From NCBI GenBank assembly GCA_033558025.1, contig JAUCEF010000013.1, forward strand, positions 4,953,001 to 5,017,000: a stretch of DNA of 64,000 nucleotides, given 5' to 3'. Both the position numbers and the translations under genes were made by a program. The notes beneath the pieces are model-generated. The model saw nothing but the letters and a program-made list of their open reading frames with translations. It searched no databases and had not been told where the DNA came from. Each line of letters starts with the position of its first letter. The stretch's first letter is position 1. Of the stretch, positions 41,782 to 53,900 are shown in pieces. The stretch comes from Phytophthora sp. 'mugwort'. Lineage: Eukaryota > Oomycota > Peronosporomycetes > Peronosporales > Peronosporaceae.

Positions 41782-43539
41782 TCACATTACAATTGAAGCG
41801 TAATACCGCGCGAATACGAGTGAAGCAAACATCAAGGCGTCAATACGGTCTAATACACCACCATGCCCAGGAATCAGCTTCCCGGAGTCTTTTACACCCG
41901 CTGCACGCTTCAGTAGACTCTCAAAAAGATCTCCTAGTCGCCCCACTATCACAGCCATTATTGTGAATCCAACTTGAGCGACTGCAGAGCCTGGCACGCT
42001 AAGCAAGTCAGAGGAGATGAACATAGCAGTCACACCGAATAGAATGGCCCCTAATGTTCCTTCGTAGTCTTTGTTCTTGGATAAGTGTGATGCCAAAGGG
42101 TTGTAATAACTGTAGTGTATCCGCTCCAGCAACTTTCCCGTCAAATATGCTCCAGTGTCGGAAGCCCAGACGACATAAAGTAGAACGATCAGGAGTTTGC
42201 GGTACGATTCCAGTCGCTCGTCATCTACGAACGCCACAATGACAGAGAGACTGCCGATGATATACAGGTAACCGAGCATGTCCAGCGCAATGTGCAGGAA
42301 CGTGGCAGGACCTGAAGTGCGCGTTTGCAAGCGGAAGCACACGATAACCACCACACCTGAAAGAAACACTTGAGCTGGCTCCAGGGAGACAGCGCAACGG
42401 AAGCGGTTGATTGGGCAAGCAGTCGAGTGCATCGTCAACAATGTAAAGACTGCCTTCTCCACGAGGCAAATGAGCGCATACCCCCAATTAGGCGTGAAAA
42501 ACGCACAGAGCGCGGCAACGAAGTCCGTGGCGATACTGTAGAACCATCGCAGTTTGTACAGCTGCTTCTCCTGTAGCTCCGGGATGTGATTGACGTAGAT
42601 GAGGAATATTGTCGTGGTCAAGCCAGTTGAGATTGCCGACAAAACGAATGCAGCAAGCCACTCGTTCTGTTGGAAGAATTTGTCGGCAATGCTGGACACA
42701 GCACACCTTGAGAAGCTCGAGTCATGCAAGTAATCTTCATCATGTCTTACGTAGTTGCCGTGACTGGATCGTCCCTGTCGGGGCGTCGGATCCTCCACTT
42801 GAGGTGACACGACTAAAGAGGCTCTAGAAGGTGGTCGGGGCGTTACTGGCGACGACTGGACAGTTTCGCCGCTTGTGCTTACTGCGGTGCGTCCTCTGTT
42901 CATATACACACCGCCAGGCACATTCTCGCTAACATTATCCTCTCTGCTGCTGCCGCTCTCACTTCGTGTACTTCGACTGAAGCTGTCGGATGGGCTATTA
43001 CCGTCCAGGTCGCGGTTGGGTGTCGTGCTCTGGTTCGTTTCGGCGTCCCTGTGAAATAAGCCCGGCTCGCAGGCGTTCATTTTGGTCATGACGCGCAGGT
43101 AAATGCGGTGCTGCAGCCACGCATACTCGTACGAGCAGATGCTGGTCACAAAGGTGCAGAACGTGGCAGTGGCGAAGGCCGGCGAGAGCCACAGGAAGAT
43201 CGTGATGAGCGGCACTAGCACGACCGCCGACAGGACGCGCTGTACCACGTTCATGTGTAACCATCTACGCACATCGGTGCAGGCACCACAGCGACCAGTG
43301 GACGCTGTGGTGGCCGAACCGGAGACGTTGGAGTCGGTCGGCGACGGCGGCGCCATCACGACGATGTTCGTGGTGGCTGTGTGCAGAAAGAACACGGAGG
43401 GAGAGCCCGGCGAGCGCGGCGTCATGGGTGTGGCGGGCTGTTGCGGGATTCCCTCGGTCCTGAGCAATCTTCGCAGCATTGGCGGCTCGTCGGGAGACAG
43501 CGCGAGGAGTGGCGGCTGTGGCGAATGACCTCCCGCCAT
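41782..43539 (-). CDS. CDS1: CDP-diacylglycerol synthase (phosphatidate cytidylyltransferase)
   Basis: 585 residues from ATG 43539. A poorly conserved N-terminal half includes disordered Ser/Thr-rich and Pro-rich segments around residues 165-265, which interrupt the first membrane pair (VQRVLSAVVLVPLITIFLWL). The C-terminal half is multi-spanning and ends with the signature LLKRAAGVKDSGKLIPGHGG followed by VLDRIDALMFASL. It matches the S-x-x-K-R-x4-K-D-x-G-x2-[LI]-P-x-H-G-G-x-x-D-R-x-D pattern of CdsA/CDS enzymes. It would convert phosphatidate and CTP to CDP-diacylglycerol, feeding phosphatidylinositol and cardiolipin synthesis in the ER. Single exon. Convergent with the DJ-1-like gene, 158 bp between stops. 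Confidence 0.88.
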   Translation of the reverse strand: MAGGHSPQPPLLALSPDEPPMLRRLLRTEGIPQQPATPMTPRSPGSPSVFFLHTATTNIVVMAPPSPTDSNVSGSATTASTGRCGACTDVRRWLHMNVVQRVLSAVVLVPLITIFLWLSPAFATATFCTFVTSICSYEYAWLQHRIYLRVMTKMNACEPGLFHRDAETNQSTTPNRDLDGNSPSDSFSRSTRSESGSSREDNVSENVPGGVYMNRGRTAVSTSGETVQSSPVTPRPPSRASLVVSPQVEDPTPRQGRSSHGNYVRHDEDYLHDSSFSRCAVSSIADKFFQQNEWLAAFVLSAISTGLTTTIFLIYVNHIPELQEKQLYKLRWFYSIATDFVAALCAFFTPNWGYALICLVEKAVFTLLTMHSTACPINRFRCAVSLEPAQVFLSGVVVIVCFRLQTRTSGPATFLHIALDMLGYLYIIGSLSVIVAFVDDERLESYRKLLIVLLYVVWASDTGAYLTGKLLERIHYSYYNPLASHLSKNKDYEGTLGAILFGVTAMFISSDLLSVPGSAVAQVGFTIMAVIVGRLGDLFESLLKRAAGVKDSGKLIPGHGGVLDRIDALMFASLVFARYYASIVM

Positions 43540-44160
43540 GATGGTAAGACAAGTAGTCAGTCATGCAATTTAATCACGACCAGATTAATCCATACAAAAA
43601 GGAAGACATGGTGTGTAGCCATGTTGAAACTTAGTTTTAAACATGTATTTAAAATAACTTCACAAAGCCCACTTCACTCGTGCACGAGTCTTCAAGTACG
43701 GTCGATCGTATATTTCTTCTTGTTGTTGTTGGTGATGGCCATCAGCCACCCGCTTCGCTACCTTATTCTCTCACACTAGCAGCACAAAGCTTATTTTGTA
43801 TAAGTATACTTAACGTAGCTGGTATTGTCAATGAGAGTGACTATATTGCCCGACTGGGTAAACCTTCCCCTAGCAAATCCGCTGGCCATCTCCTGTTTGC
43901 AAATCTCAGCCGTATCCGTACCCTGTATAATGTGTACCAAGCGTATACCGTTGCCAGCCACAAAATCATCTCTCCCCCCCATTTCAGCGCGACACGCGGT
44001 TTACTACGAGGGCATGGCCCTGAGCCCACGTGCCGCTCAAAGGCGCCCCCTGATAGACAGCGAGATCGACATCAGCGAGGGAGATGTGTCAGAGAGCTCC
44101 GTTGGTGACGAATGACAGCCGCCTTCTCTCTAGCGCAAACGCTGCAGACTCGAGAGTAGC
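43540..44160. other. Spacer between the CDS1-like gene and the MULE relic
   Basis: The left part should hold the promoter of the cytidylyltransferase gene. A short acidic frame near 44013-44115 (IDSEIDISEGDVSESS) may be the first residues of the MULE protein. The terminal inverted repeat of the element was not found by eye. Confidence 0.3.
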
Positions 44161-47100
44161 ATGAGCGAGGGTGAAACACAAACCCTTGTCGTAGCAGCAC
44201 CGCCCGAGAAGAGGGTGTTCGAGTCATGGGATGCCCTCGACGAGTTCCTGGCGCGCTACTCAGCACGGACCTTCCAGGTTCGCTCATCATATATCGCATG
44301 CTTTTGCCAATGAGTGGGGGGGCTCAGTTATCCTCGTATACGTTTTGTAGGTCTTCCGGCGTCGGACGAACACAACGGTTGTGGAACGAAATAACAGGAT
44401 CGAGGCGCCGCACTCCACGGCAACAAAGATACCTGCATCCTGGACTCAATAAGCGAAGACATTTGTGTGCACATATCGTGGGAAGTACAAGTCGCAAGCG
44501 AGTGGGAAACCCGACCTCGACAGGAGTCGCAGAGTTGTGGATGCCGGGCGCAAGTATGTGTTATTGTTTGTTCGGGCACCATTGGGCTTAGTCGGGCTCG
44601 GTCGGGAATGCACGTGTGCGTTCGTCTCGAGCTGTGATTAACTAACGCCTCGGCTTACTACGCTGTTATGTTTCTTTCTTTAGTTAAATGCGTGTGTGCA
44701 AGTTATGGATGCGGCTAGCGACAAGTTTGCAGTGGTGCTAACCAGGTGGCGGCTCGAACACAACCACAGCCTCATGAGTATGCAATCAGACAGCATCCAT
44801 CCAATCGTGTATCGGTTGATGGCATCACAAGGCAGACTGTTGATGAGCTACTGAAGGCATGTGCGAAGAAGACGATAATCTTGAAATTTATCACGGAAAA
44901 CTCCAACAGTAATCCAACACCACAAGACGTACACAACTTGATTCGAAAGTTGAAACAACGTGAAGCTGAAAATGGTCCTAGTAACAGGGGAAACGTTTAA
45001 TGAAGTGGATGACGGAGTTCGGTGAGCAGACAGGAAATGTTGGACTTATTTTATTGACGAGGTGAATGACAAGGTATGACAAGTGTTTGTAGCATTATAT
45101 TGGTAATCTATGTATGCTGACTGTGCTTGCTATCCAAGCATAGAGTTGCCACATGTATCACACTGCAAACCAAGCACATGCGCGCCTTGTTCAATCAGTT
45201 CCCTGAAGTGCTTCTCATCGATGCGACTCATGGCACCAATCGATTGAAGTATAAAGTCTTCTCGTTCATGGCGCACGACACATTTGGAAAGGGCCAGTTC
45301 GTGCAGCATGCCCTTCTGCAGAACGAAAGTTGGTCAACATTACGGACGGCGTTGGAGGAGTTCAAATGGAACAATCCAGCTTGGACAAAAATTCAGTGTG
45401 TGCTAATCGACAAAGATTTTACCGAGATGTCCGTGTTGAAGACGGCTTTTCCTGGCGTAACCGTTCTGCTATGTCAATTCCATGTACTTAAGTATTTGCG
45501 GGAAGAAATTGCATCATCAGACTATGGATTCAGCGCTTGGCAGAAGGATCAGCTTCGAGGGGTAATGAGTTTCCTCGTGTACGCAAAAACAGAGGTGGAG
45601 TATGGAAAGCATTTTCACTATATGGTTCATTTACCGTCTATTGGTTAGTGAACTTCAGCCACGATGGCAGAAGGAGGTTCATTAACTCCAGACGGACGGA
45701 AAATTCGAGGAATCGGGCATGAGTCGGGCACAACTGGAGTCAATGCCCAAACAGATATGGATGCAAACACAGAAGATGAACATGGTTTTGTGACCTATTT
45801 TCGCAAGAACTGGGATAACTGTCGCGATATGTGGTGTGCTCACAAGCGCCAGAATACGGTGATGCGGGGCAATAATACCAACAACAGGCTGGAGTCTTCC
45901 TGGAAGCAGTTCAGGGAGTGGGTTAATTCATTCATGTCGGTGGATGAGTATATTGCTTCGATGATGTACTACCAGAGCCTACAGGAGAAACGCTTCCTTG
46001 GCCAGGTCTACAAAATGTGAACATACAACACCCTGAGTATGATGGAGAGATTACGTTGGTGGCAAATGTCGTGATTGAACACGCGTGTGATCCGCGACCA
46101 GTACACATATGCCCTTGGCCGAGCATCGTACGCATTTCACGAGGGGTGCCCTGATGTCTACTTCCTTAAGAGTACGTGAATGGACGACGATGCACTGGAT
46201 GAGCCCAGCTCAGGGTATTCTGTATCGAAGCGGGACTGGATATGCTCGTGCTTGTTCATGAGCACAAGGCTACTTCAATGTCGCCACGTTTTTTCCTTAG
46301 AAAAGCTTTGGGCAAAGAGACCGTGATCCCGACTCAGCTGTTAAATCGGCGCTGGTTGTTGTCCACTGCTCGGTCGGCATTGGAGATCGAGCCCACCACT
46401 TTGTGTACGCCTTCGTTTGCAGTGAGACGTGCTTTAGTTAACAAAGACCGGCCTTGGGACTCGAATCGGAAGTTCCGGGAAGCTTTGCCGGTTGCAATTA
46501 ATACATGTGATTCGATGGCAGGCTTGGGTATGCCTCAATATCGAGAGGCAACGAAATGCCTTCAGGACGTCGCTCGTCAATTTTGAAAAGGGCGCCTTCA
46601 ACCTGGTTGAATGAGAGGACAGTCGGACGCCAGAAGCCGAGTTAAGCGCGATGCATATAGGCGATGAAATGGGTGAGCCGGAATCGGACATATCGCTCTC
46701 CCCAACGCAGAAGGAATGCCTGCAAGAAACGGCGTCTGCGAGTCAGTCGGAAGAGTCGGATTGCCAACCATATACCCAGACTGCTGAAACTGGTACTCAA
46801 TCGGGTGGATCGGGTACTCAATTGGGTAGATCGGGTAACCAGTTGGTTCAATCTGGTGAGTCGAGAACAAGGACCGATATATGTCATACACACAAACCAT
46901 CTGCGACGCTTGAGCCTGCGGATGATAGACCGTTTTGTGTGTCAAGTCCCCCGAAGTCTCGAGGTCGACCAAAGCATACGTCACAAGAAGGCCAAGAAGG
47001 CCGCTCGCAACAGGGTCGTCGTCATGGCAGAATCCGACTTGGAGATGTTTGCATCAAACTTAAGTCTTGCTGCAGTGCAAGAAGCGGTATCTACTGACCC

Positions 47101-48150
47101 AACGTACAATTCTGCAGCATTACTTATCAACCGATTCAAGATGTTCGACTATGGCACAAAAGTGAAAGCCCCTATAGCGCGCATAAAATCTAGCCTATCC
47201 CCCACAAAAACATTAACCCAATCAGATGCAATTTCACAAATAGTCCGTCCAGAACACATCAAGATTAGCAACGCAAGAGTATCAGCTATGCAGGCCAAGC
47301 ACAACGGACTCTCTGAAAAAGATGTGGCGCTGGAATTCATTGGTTACGGTGTGTACTCAACCGATACTTTGATAATCATGAGCAAGTGGCATCACGCGAT
47401 GAAAATCATTAAACACGTGGAGAAGGCTATCTCCTGGGTTGCGACGATCGACTTTACGATTTCTTTTGATGCCTATTTCATTCCAAGTCTCTGCGGAAAC
47501 TGGTCTGGTAAATAAGTTGAAGTCTCTATCGCTCTTTTCACCAGAGGTAACTTGCACATTCGTTTTGACGGCTTGACGAAGATTTATAAATCTAATGAAT
47601 TGTAAATCTTGCTCTGATTGCAGACCGAAGTGCTAGAACTTGTCGAGAGAGCACAACTAAGCGACACTACTATTAACATTGTGATGGCGAAGTTGTTTTC
47701 GTCTAGGACGGACGTCATCGTTGTCAACCCCAACGTGATCGGGCCTGTCTCGAATGGATCGGCGTCAGCCTTGCTGAGCGAACTTGCGAACTTATTCGTC
47801 GGGGTATCGTCACAAAAATATTGATCTCGATCTGCTGCAATAGGCTGCATTGGTGCAGTATTATGGTGGATTTATCTCTCATGGACGTATTTATTTACGA
47901 TCCAATATCTTCCAGCTACAAAGTTGGTGTGCGAGTGGTGGCAGAAAAGCTGACGACGTTGCAGCCAGACTTTTCTCCGCGGAAGTACCGCGTGCGCTTT
48001 ACGATAGCGACCTTGGCGTGCAAGTTGATAGCTAGAACTGCGGTATGTACATCCTGATAGCCTTCGAGATTTTGGCGCCGAACCACTCAGTCTTCTGAAC
48101 AGAAAAGAGCTACAGTATCTGCGGTACAGATACCTCTGTATGTGCACTTA
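44161..48150 (+). pseudogene. Mutator-like (MULE) transposase relic fused to a Ulp1-type (C48) protease domain
   Basis: Ordered plus-strand pieces: an N-terminal FAR1/FLYWCH-like DNA-binding region (FESWDALDEFLARYSARTFQ at about 44218, then QVFRRRTNTTVVERNNRI and KTFVCT about 44335-44470), a linker (44746-45000), and the MULE catalytic core. The core has LLIDATHGTNRLKYKVFSFM (about 45205), IQCVLIDKDFTEMSVLKTAF, VTVLLCQFHVLKYLR and NNRLESSWKQFREW (about 45880). A SWIM finger follows (CSCLFMSTRLLQCRHVF, about 46235), then an AT-hook (KSRGRPKH, about 46955). The C-terminal part has LHWCSIMVDL (His about 47848), VFIYDPISSSYK and, in a shifted frame, NCGMYILIAFEIL (Cys about 48030), the Ulp1 triad. 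Frameshifts and stops make it inactive. Confidence 0.75.
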
Positions 48151-48695
48151 AGTTCTCAACAAGTTGTTTCTTTCGAACTAATGTACTAGTGAGCATAATG
48201 GTACCTTTTTGAGTACTTATCGAGATCTTCTACATGGCCGATACCTAGTAAATACCGCGCTAATATCTTTGAGCCTTGCTGCAACCCCTGGCGCTTACAA
48301 AGTGCTTGGTTGATGAAATGACTGGCCTCAGTTGCTGTGAAATATCCGAATATACGTGCTGGACACGTATACAATGGGTCATGCTTCAAATGATGACAGA
48401 ACCCGGCTCTTTATTCATTCGGGACTGATTGGGCACAAATGGGAATAATGGGGTCTAAACGCCTCGTCACATATCTCCCAGTCGGGCTGCATAACGAGTG
48501 CCATTGTCAATTCTCTTCAAAGTTGCAAAAACGGCGCGATTCGCCTCCAGCCTTGAAATCGCGCAATTAATCGCTACTGAAGGTGATTAGTCAATAACAG
48601 CCAATTAGACGCAGACTGTCCCTGAAGTTCCCACTGAAGCGGTAACGCGGCAACACGCGCATACCAACACCGTCTATCACTGCCTCGACGCGCAC
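48151..48695. other. Spacer between MULE and Tc1-like relics
   Basis: No coding signal. The end of the MULE and the start of the Tc1/IS630-like element must fall here, but I saw no convincing terminal inverted repeats. Confidence 0.3.
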
Positions 48696-49045
48696 ATGAA
48701 GCTCGGATACTCAAGAAGCCACCTCGCCCATGTATTCAACAAGTCAGAACACACGATTGGCAATTGGCTCGCGGACATACAACAAGACCGGAGAATTTCA
48801 GCGCGCAGAACCACAAGAGAGCGCAAATACACGGAGGTCCAGCGCGTCTGGCTATTGAATACTACCAGCAACATCCGTTAGCATACCTTGATGAAGCGCA
48901 AGACGCCTTCAGACTAGCTCACGACACCGATTTCTCCAAAACTTCTGTGTGGCGAATTATCCACTCGTTTGGACTGACGTGGAAGTTATAGAGCACCGAG
49001 CTATCCACATCAAGGAGCGATATGTCTTCCGTTTCGTGGAAGAGC
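48696..49045 (+). pseudogene. Tc1/IS630-like transposase, 5' half, cut by a nested retrotransposon
   Basis: From ATG 48696 the helix-turn-helix region reads KLGYSRSHLAHVFNKSEHTI with NWLADIQQDR. After a frame change it continues as YYQQHPLAYLDEAQDAFRLA and FSKTSVWRIIHSFGLTWK, typical of IS630/Tc1-type proteins. It breaks off at VSWKS just before the 5-bp repeat AGAGC and the retrotransposon LTR. The catalytic half resumes at 56988. Confidence 0.7.
49041..49045. repeat. Target-site duplication, left copy
   Basis: AGAGC directly before the LTR. The right copy at 56983-56987 reads AGAGT, one substitution apart. Confidence 0.7.
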
Positions 49046-49306
49046 TGTAGCGGGACGAGGTCAACCGTTATTAAGCTTACACTATTAGCTGTAGGAAGCG
49101 TGCTCATAAACTCGTAAATTCAACTCTGTTTATTTTTAAGTCCGGGGCAAAATGGCCCGGCCTCCTGTGAGCCACTCAAAGTGTATCGACTCCTGATTGG
49201 CTGTAATGGGTTTGTCTCCCCACTTACCAGTTAATCCGGACAATGTCTACCTACTTATGTAATATCTAGTAACCTACTTAGTTATGTAACAGGATAGCCT
49301 GGTACA
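49046..49306 (-). repeat. LTR (3' LTR in element orientation)
   Basis: 261 bp, begins TGTAGCGGGACGAGG and ends GGTACA. Shares long blocks with the copy at 56721-56982, for example GCTCATAAACTCGTAAA and CTACTTATGTAATATCTA. Confidence 0.85.
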
Positions 49307-49309
49307 TCA

Positions 49310-49319
49310 CCCCCTCTTT
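49310..49319 (-). promoter_or_regulatory. Polypurine tract (PPT)
   Basis: On the minus strand AAAGAGGGGG lies three bases before the LTR, the normal site for plus-strand priming of reverse transcription. It fixes the element's orientation. Confidence 0.65.
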
Positions 49320-49324
49320 ATGTT

Positions 49325-49346
49325 GCGCTTACCGTCTTGTAAGCGC
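49325..49346. repeat. Perfect 8-bp hairpin next to the PPT
   Basis: GCGCTTAC and GTAAGCGC flank a 6-base loop. It lies just inside the 3' LTR. It could form an RNA structure at the 3' end of the element transcript. Confidence 0.5.
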
Positions 49347-49622
49347 GTACCGTAACATACCGTTCCTGCAACGCGCAGTACAGTGGATGCGCCGATACGC
49401 GAATCTCACTCAGAAGTCACCGCACATCATCCGTTGGAGCGACGATACTGCTCGGCAACCACATTGCCGAACACGCGCGACGACAATCATGTCAAACCTC
49501 GCGACACGTTTGAAGTCGACCACTACGCCCCACGCCTGGATCCGGCGACAAGACTCGTCCGGCTCCTCACGTAATGGGAGCCGACCTAAAGCCGTGGCGG
49601 CTGTACAGCCCCGAGAGCGCTG

Positions 49623-50960
49623 ATGAGCCGGAGCAATGACGAGATGAAGCAGTGCTTTCGATGGTACCGCGCAAAGAAGAGCAATGCGACGAGTCACGCC
49701 TTCTCTCACGACGCCCTGCAACGCTCATGGTGTGCCTTCATCAGGCGCTGGAATGCGGCGCGACGTGAAGGGGGAATCCTTCACGTCATGGCTCGAAGCG
49801 CGTGAGATGACACATGGCGAACACTCTATTGGCGACTTGCGGAGTCGCGTCTGCAGGATGTCGGCGGACTCGTGGCGCTTGTGCTACGTGCACCTTCGTG
49901 AAGGATGCTTCCATTGCAGCCACGTACGCTGGCCCACTCGAGCGGAGTGAGACGAGAAGGTGCTTCAGTGGCTGCTGGCGGGGCACGAGCGGCGTTGGGT
50001 TGTTGTTACGAGCGATCGCTGCACCAGCTTCGGCAGGCGACGGAACGGCGTGGACGTGATAACATGCGGCGTAGCACGGCTCGCTGCGAGCGCAGCCGCT
50101 CTCGCAGCCCACCGCGTCGTGGGCATAGCCATAGCCGCATGACTCTCGACTATTACCGTAGCTGGGATACGTCCGCTCGGTCTCGAGGACGCTCGCGGGA
50201 TCGTGACTGGGAGCATGATCGAGAGGCAAGTCTGCATGGCTATCGGACGCGGCCCGACAGCACAGTCGGAGCCGCAGCCGTTTGCGAGATGTTGGATCGA
50301 ATGTGGGAGGCTCGCGCCCGCGGACAAATGAGTCAGCGTGGACTCGTAGGCCGCTACCACATCCGGAATATCCTCGAGAAGGCGGCGCCTCGGTTCCCAC
50401 GTATCCTCCGCTGGCGAATAACCTAACCAGCGGACGCGATAATGTTTCTCCGGCCATGCCGGTGCAGAGCTTGCGCCGGGCCCGGCGTCTGCGCCTTTCG
50501 AGTATCGTGATCAACAATACACGCGGCCACCCATCTCCGAGCGCCCGACGAGTCTATCAGCGGTGGGGGCCATCACGACGGAAGGGCGCCGGCAACTGAG
50601 ACCGCCGGTGCGCCTCCTGATGGCATGATGGCCCCTGAGCAGTATCGCTTGCTTCAAGCGGAGGCCGAGCAGATGACGAACGAGTTGCAGGACGCTCGTT
50701 TGATGACGGAAAGCGCTCGCGAAGACGCGAACGCGGCAACGTCTGCTGCGGAGAGGACTCGGCGCGAGCAGCGGGCTCTTGTCGAGCGGCTGCGGCGTCT
50801 GCAGACCGCGGCGTTTGGACGGCCGCAGCAGAACGCTTCGGTGCGCGCGCAGCAGGGACTCGGCTTGAGTCGACGACAGCGCTGTCGACTCGAACTCTCT
50901 AAGTATGAGCCGGCGTCGGCGGCTGAACGTCCGGGATCGCCGCGGGATGGTACGGCTTAG
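49623..50960 (+). pseudogene. Antisense ORF of the Gypsy element (gag-like/RS-rich), between integrase and 3' LTR
   Basis: Plus-strand pieces, opposite to gag-pol, form a coherent series. The first is a helical start (DEMKQCFRWYRAKKSNATSH, ALQRSWCAFIRRWNAARREG). Next comes a block with MTHGEHSIGDLRSRVCRMSA, then an RS-rich basic region (RSRSRSPPRRGHSHSRM). The series ends in a C-terminal coiled coil (YRLLQAEAEQMTNELQDARL, RREQRALVERLRRLQTAA, 50619-50960). Frames shift between pieces. No known domain. Extra antisense ORFs in this position occur in some plant Gypsy elements. Function unknown. Confidence 0.5.
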
Positions 50961-53900
50961 GGCTGAGACGTCCGACGTAGAACGTCGGATGCAGCCACAT
51001 CCCAGTATGGATGTCCAGCATGTAGGCATCACCTATAACCTTGGTACTCTTGAATGGTCCAATAAATCTTGATGCTAACTTGTTTGCACCCAAGTTCGTG
51101 ACCGAGGCTGCTTGAATGCCTGCAGTAGACAATAAGACGCGTTCGCCTTGGCGGAAGTTGTGCATGTGCTTCCGACCTCGACGATCTGCATTTTCTTTCT
51201 GCCTGTCCACTGCTGTTTGCAGCGCGTCAGGCACGTAGCATGTGACGGCCTGGCGATGCAACATAAAATTTGTTACCGCGACGGAATCAATTGGTGAACC
51301 AACATCTTTTGGTGAGAAATTGGACGCGGGAGACGCGGGCGGAACCGATTATAGAGTTATTGCAGAAGCTGACACGTTGAGCGTCGGCCGCACTGCCGAC
51401 GCGCCGTCGGGCTTTCGCCTCAATGACCACGAGTGACGGTTCCATAGCCGGCACACCGCCAGGTTTTCCCCCACAAAGAGCGGACCCGTAGTATCAGCGG
51501 CCGCGTTCAGAGCAAGAATTGCGGGAACGCGTGGGTTCCGCGCGTTGTTTATGAGGAATGGCGTCACCCTGTTGAGGCGTGAACCGCATTATTGATATCG
51601 AATTCTGCGAGTGGTAGGAACGACGACCACAACGCCAATGAAGTCGCATAACCTCGCAAAACATCTTCGAGAACTCGATTCACGCGCTCCGTTTGCCCAT
51701 CCGTCTCCGGATGGGCCGCCGTCCCCGACATCAACAACCACGTATCAAGGAATTCGTACAGCTGGTCCCAAAAGGCCGACGTGTAACGCGGGTTACAGTC
51801 GGAGACCATGGATTTCCGGCAGCCCATGGTGCCGGAATATCGTGTCCAGGAAAAATCGTCGCGGTCTCTTCCGCGGTAATTTGAGCCGCGACGGGAGCGA
51901 AGTGAACCATTTTGCTGAAGCGGTCGACGAGGACCAAGACGCCCGTGCGGTCTTGGTCATCAGCAATTGCAACGGACGCAGCGAAGCTTGCGACGACGGT
52001 GCCGGCTTTACGCGCTGGCACGTTTCGCAGGACCGTACACATTTGCGAATCCACTTGTACATGCGCGGCCAGAAGTAATCACGCGACAGTGCGCCGAATG
52101 GCTTCTCGCGACCGAGATGACTTATGACTGGCGCGTCGTGATAATCATGCACGAGACGGGCACGAAGGTCGTCGTCCGCTGGGATGACGACACGCAGACA
52201 ATCGAAACTATCCATCGTGTATGTCAGGAGCGGACCGTCAAGCTGGTACCGTTTGATGGAGCGCGGATCGGGCCAGTAAGAGCTTTGGCAGTCGCAGTTG
52301 TTGGATTGCGGAGGTGTGCAATGATGTTCGCATAGAACAGATCATCGGTATATGCCGCGATGATCTGCTCGCGAAGCAAGCAGGTCGGAAAGGATATCGT
52401 CGTATTGACTCCAATCTCAGCACAGAGAGCGCAGTCCTCGTCTTCGGCGTCGTCATCAAGTGCTTGATGACCAAGGTCACGTCGTGGATCATAATCTGGA
52501 CGGCGGGACAGCGCGTCAGCAAGAATGTTGTTCTCGCCGGGCTTGTAGTGGACGACGAAGTTGTATTCGGCGAAAAACGGAAGCCAACGAGCCATGCATT
52601 GCGACAGATGCTGGCTCTTGGTTGCAGTCCTCAGCGAAGCGTGGTCTGTGTAGATTGCAAACATCTGCTTGCCGAGCAGATGCATCTAAATTTGATTAGA
52701 GCGTAGCGCATGGCGAGGAGCTCCTTGTCGTGAACGGGATAATTCTTCTCAGCCGGTTTCCTCTGTCGTGACTGGAAGCTCACGACGCGTTCGCAGCCCT
52801 CATCGTCAATTGCATGAGGGCACAACCAATAGCGAAATCACTGGCGTCATATACCACATGCAAGGGCTTCGATTCGTCCGGAAGCATGCGAATTGGAGTT
52901 TCGGACAGGCTCGCCTTCACGGAGTCGAAAGCCTTTTGATGGGTCGGAACGCCACAACCATGTGGCGTCTTTCTTGAGCAAGATGACAGCATGGTTGTGG
53001 CGTCTTTCTTGAGAAACGATGACAGCGGCTGAATCAAGCCGGCGTAATCCTTCGTGTATTTATGAAGGTTGTTCGCGAGGCCCAGCCACTGACGTAACTC
53101 CGTGAGGTTCTTGGGAGTTGGCCAAGAGAAGATCGACGTGATCTTCTCTGGGTCTGCACGGACCCCGTTCTCGCTGCCGTAGCACCCGAATTCTGGAATC
53201 TCGGGTGTACAGAAGACACATTTCATCAGGTTCGCATAGACCTTGTTCTCCCCCATCACCTGAAAGACACTCTTCACTTGGCCGAGATGAATTTCGAGCG
53301 CGCTGAGGTTGCCCTCAGTGCGACTGTGAATGAAATATCATCAAAGTAGCTCGGTGCGAAGGCACGGAGCGGTCGAAGTATCTGAGTGACCATACGATTG
53401 AACTTAGCGGGGGCATTCTTGAGTCCTTGTGGCATTATGAGCCACTCCCAGAGCATGCCGCTGCTAGTGATAACCCCCGTAAACGGAACGTCACTCTCAC
53501 GCATGAGGATCTGATAGAAGCCGTCTGTCAGATCGATCGCACTGCAGATCACGCTACCGGACATCGAGTAAAGCACTGTGTCCTTCCGCGGGATTGGTCT
53601 TTGTGCTGGGATGGTCGCGTCGTTCGATTTGTTGAGCGCGTGGACGATGCGCCATCCGCCGGTGGCTTTATTCACACAGAAAGTCGGACTCGAGTGCGGC
53701 GAGGAGCTTTCGCGAACGTGGCTGGCTCGGCGACGTCCTTCGAAGAACTCGTCGATCGAGACACTTGGTCTCGCGGCAGTGGCCACTGCCGTGTTGTCAC
53801 GCAATATTAGTGCCAAGTACGAGATCAATCTCGTGCCGCACGTCGCGGTCGGACGGAAGCTCCGCCGGGATTTTATCTGGGAAGACGTCGTACACCGGAT

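Noticed and set aside
49786..50517. 243-residue minus-strand frame in the Gypsy element
   Set aside because: Mirror of the antisense RS-rich ORF. It is not part of pol, whose integrase ends near 50.9 kb.
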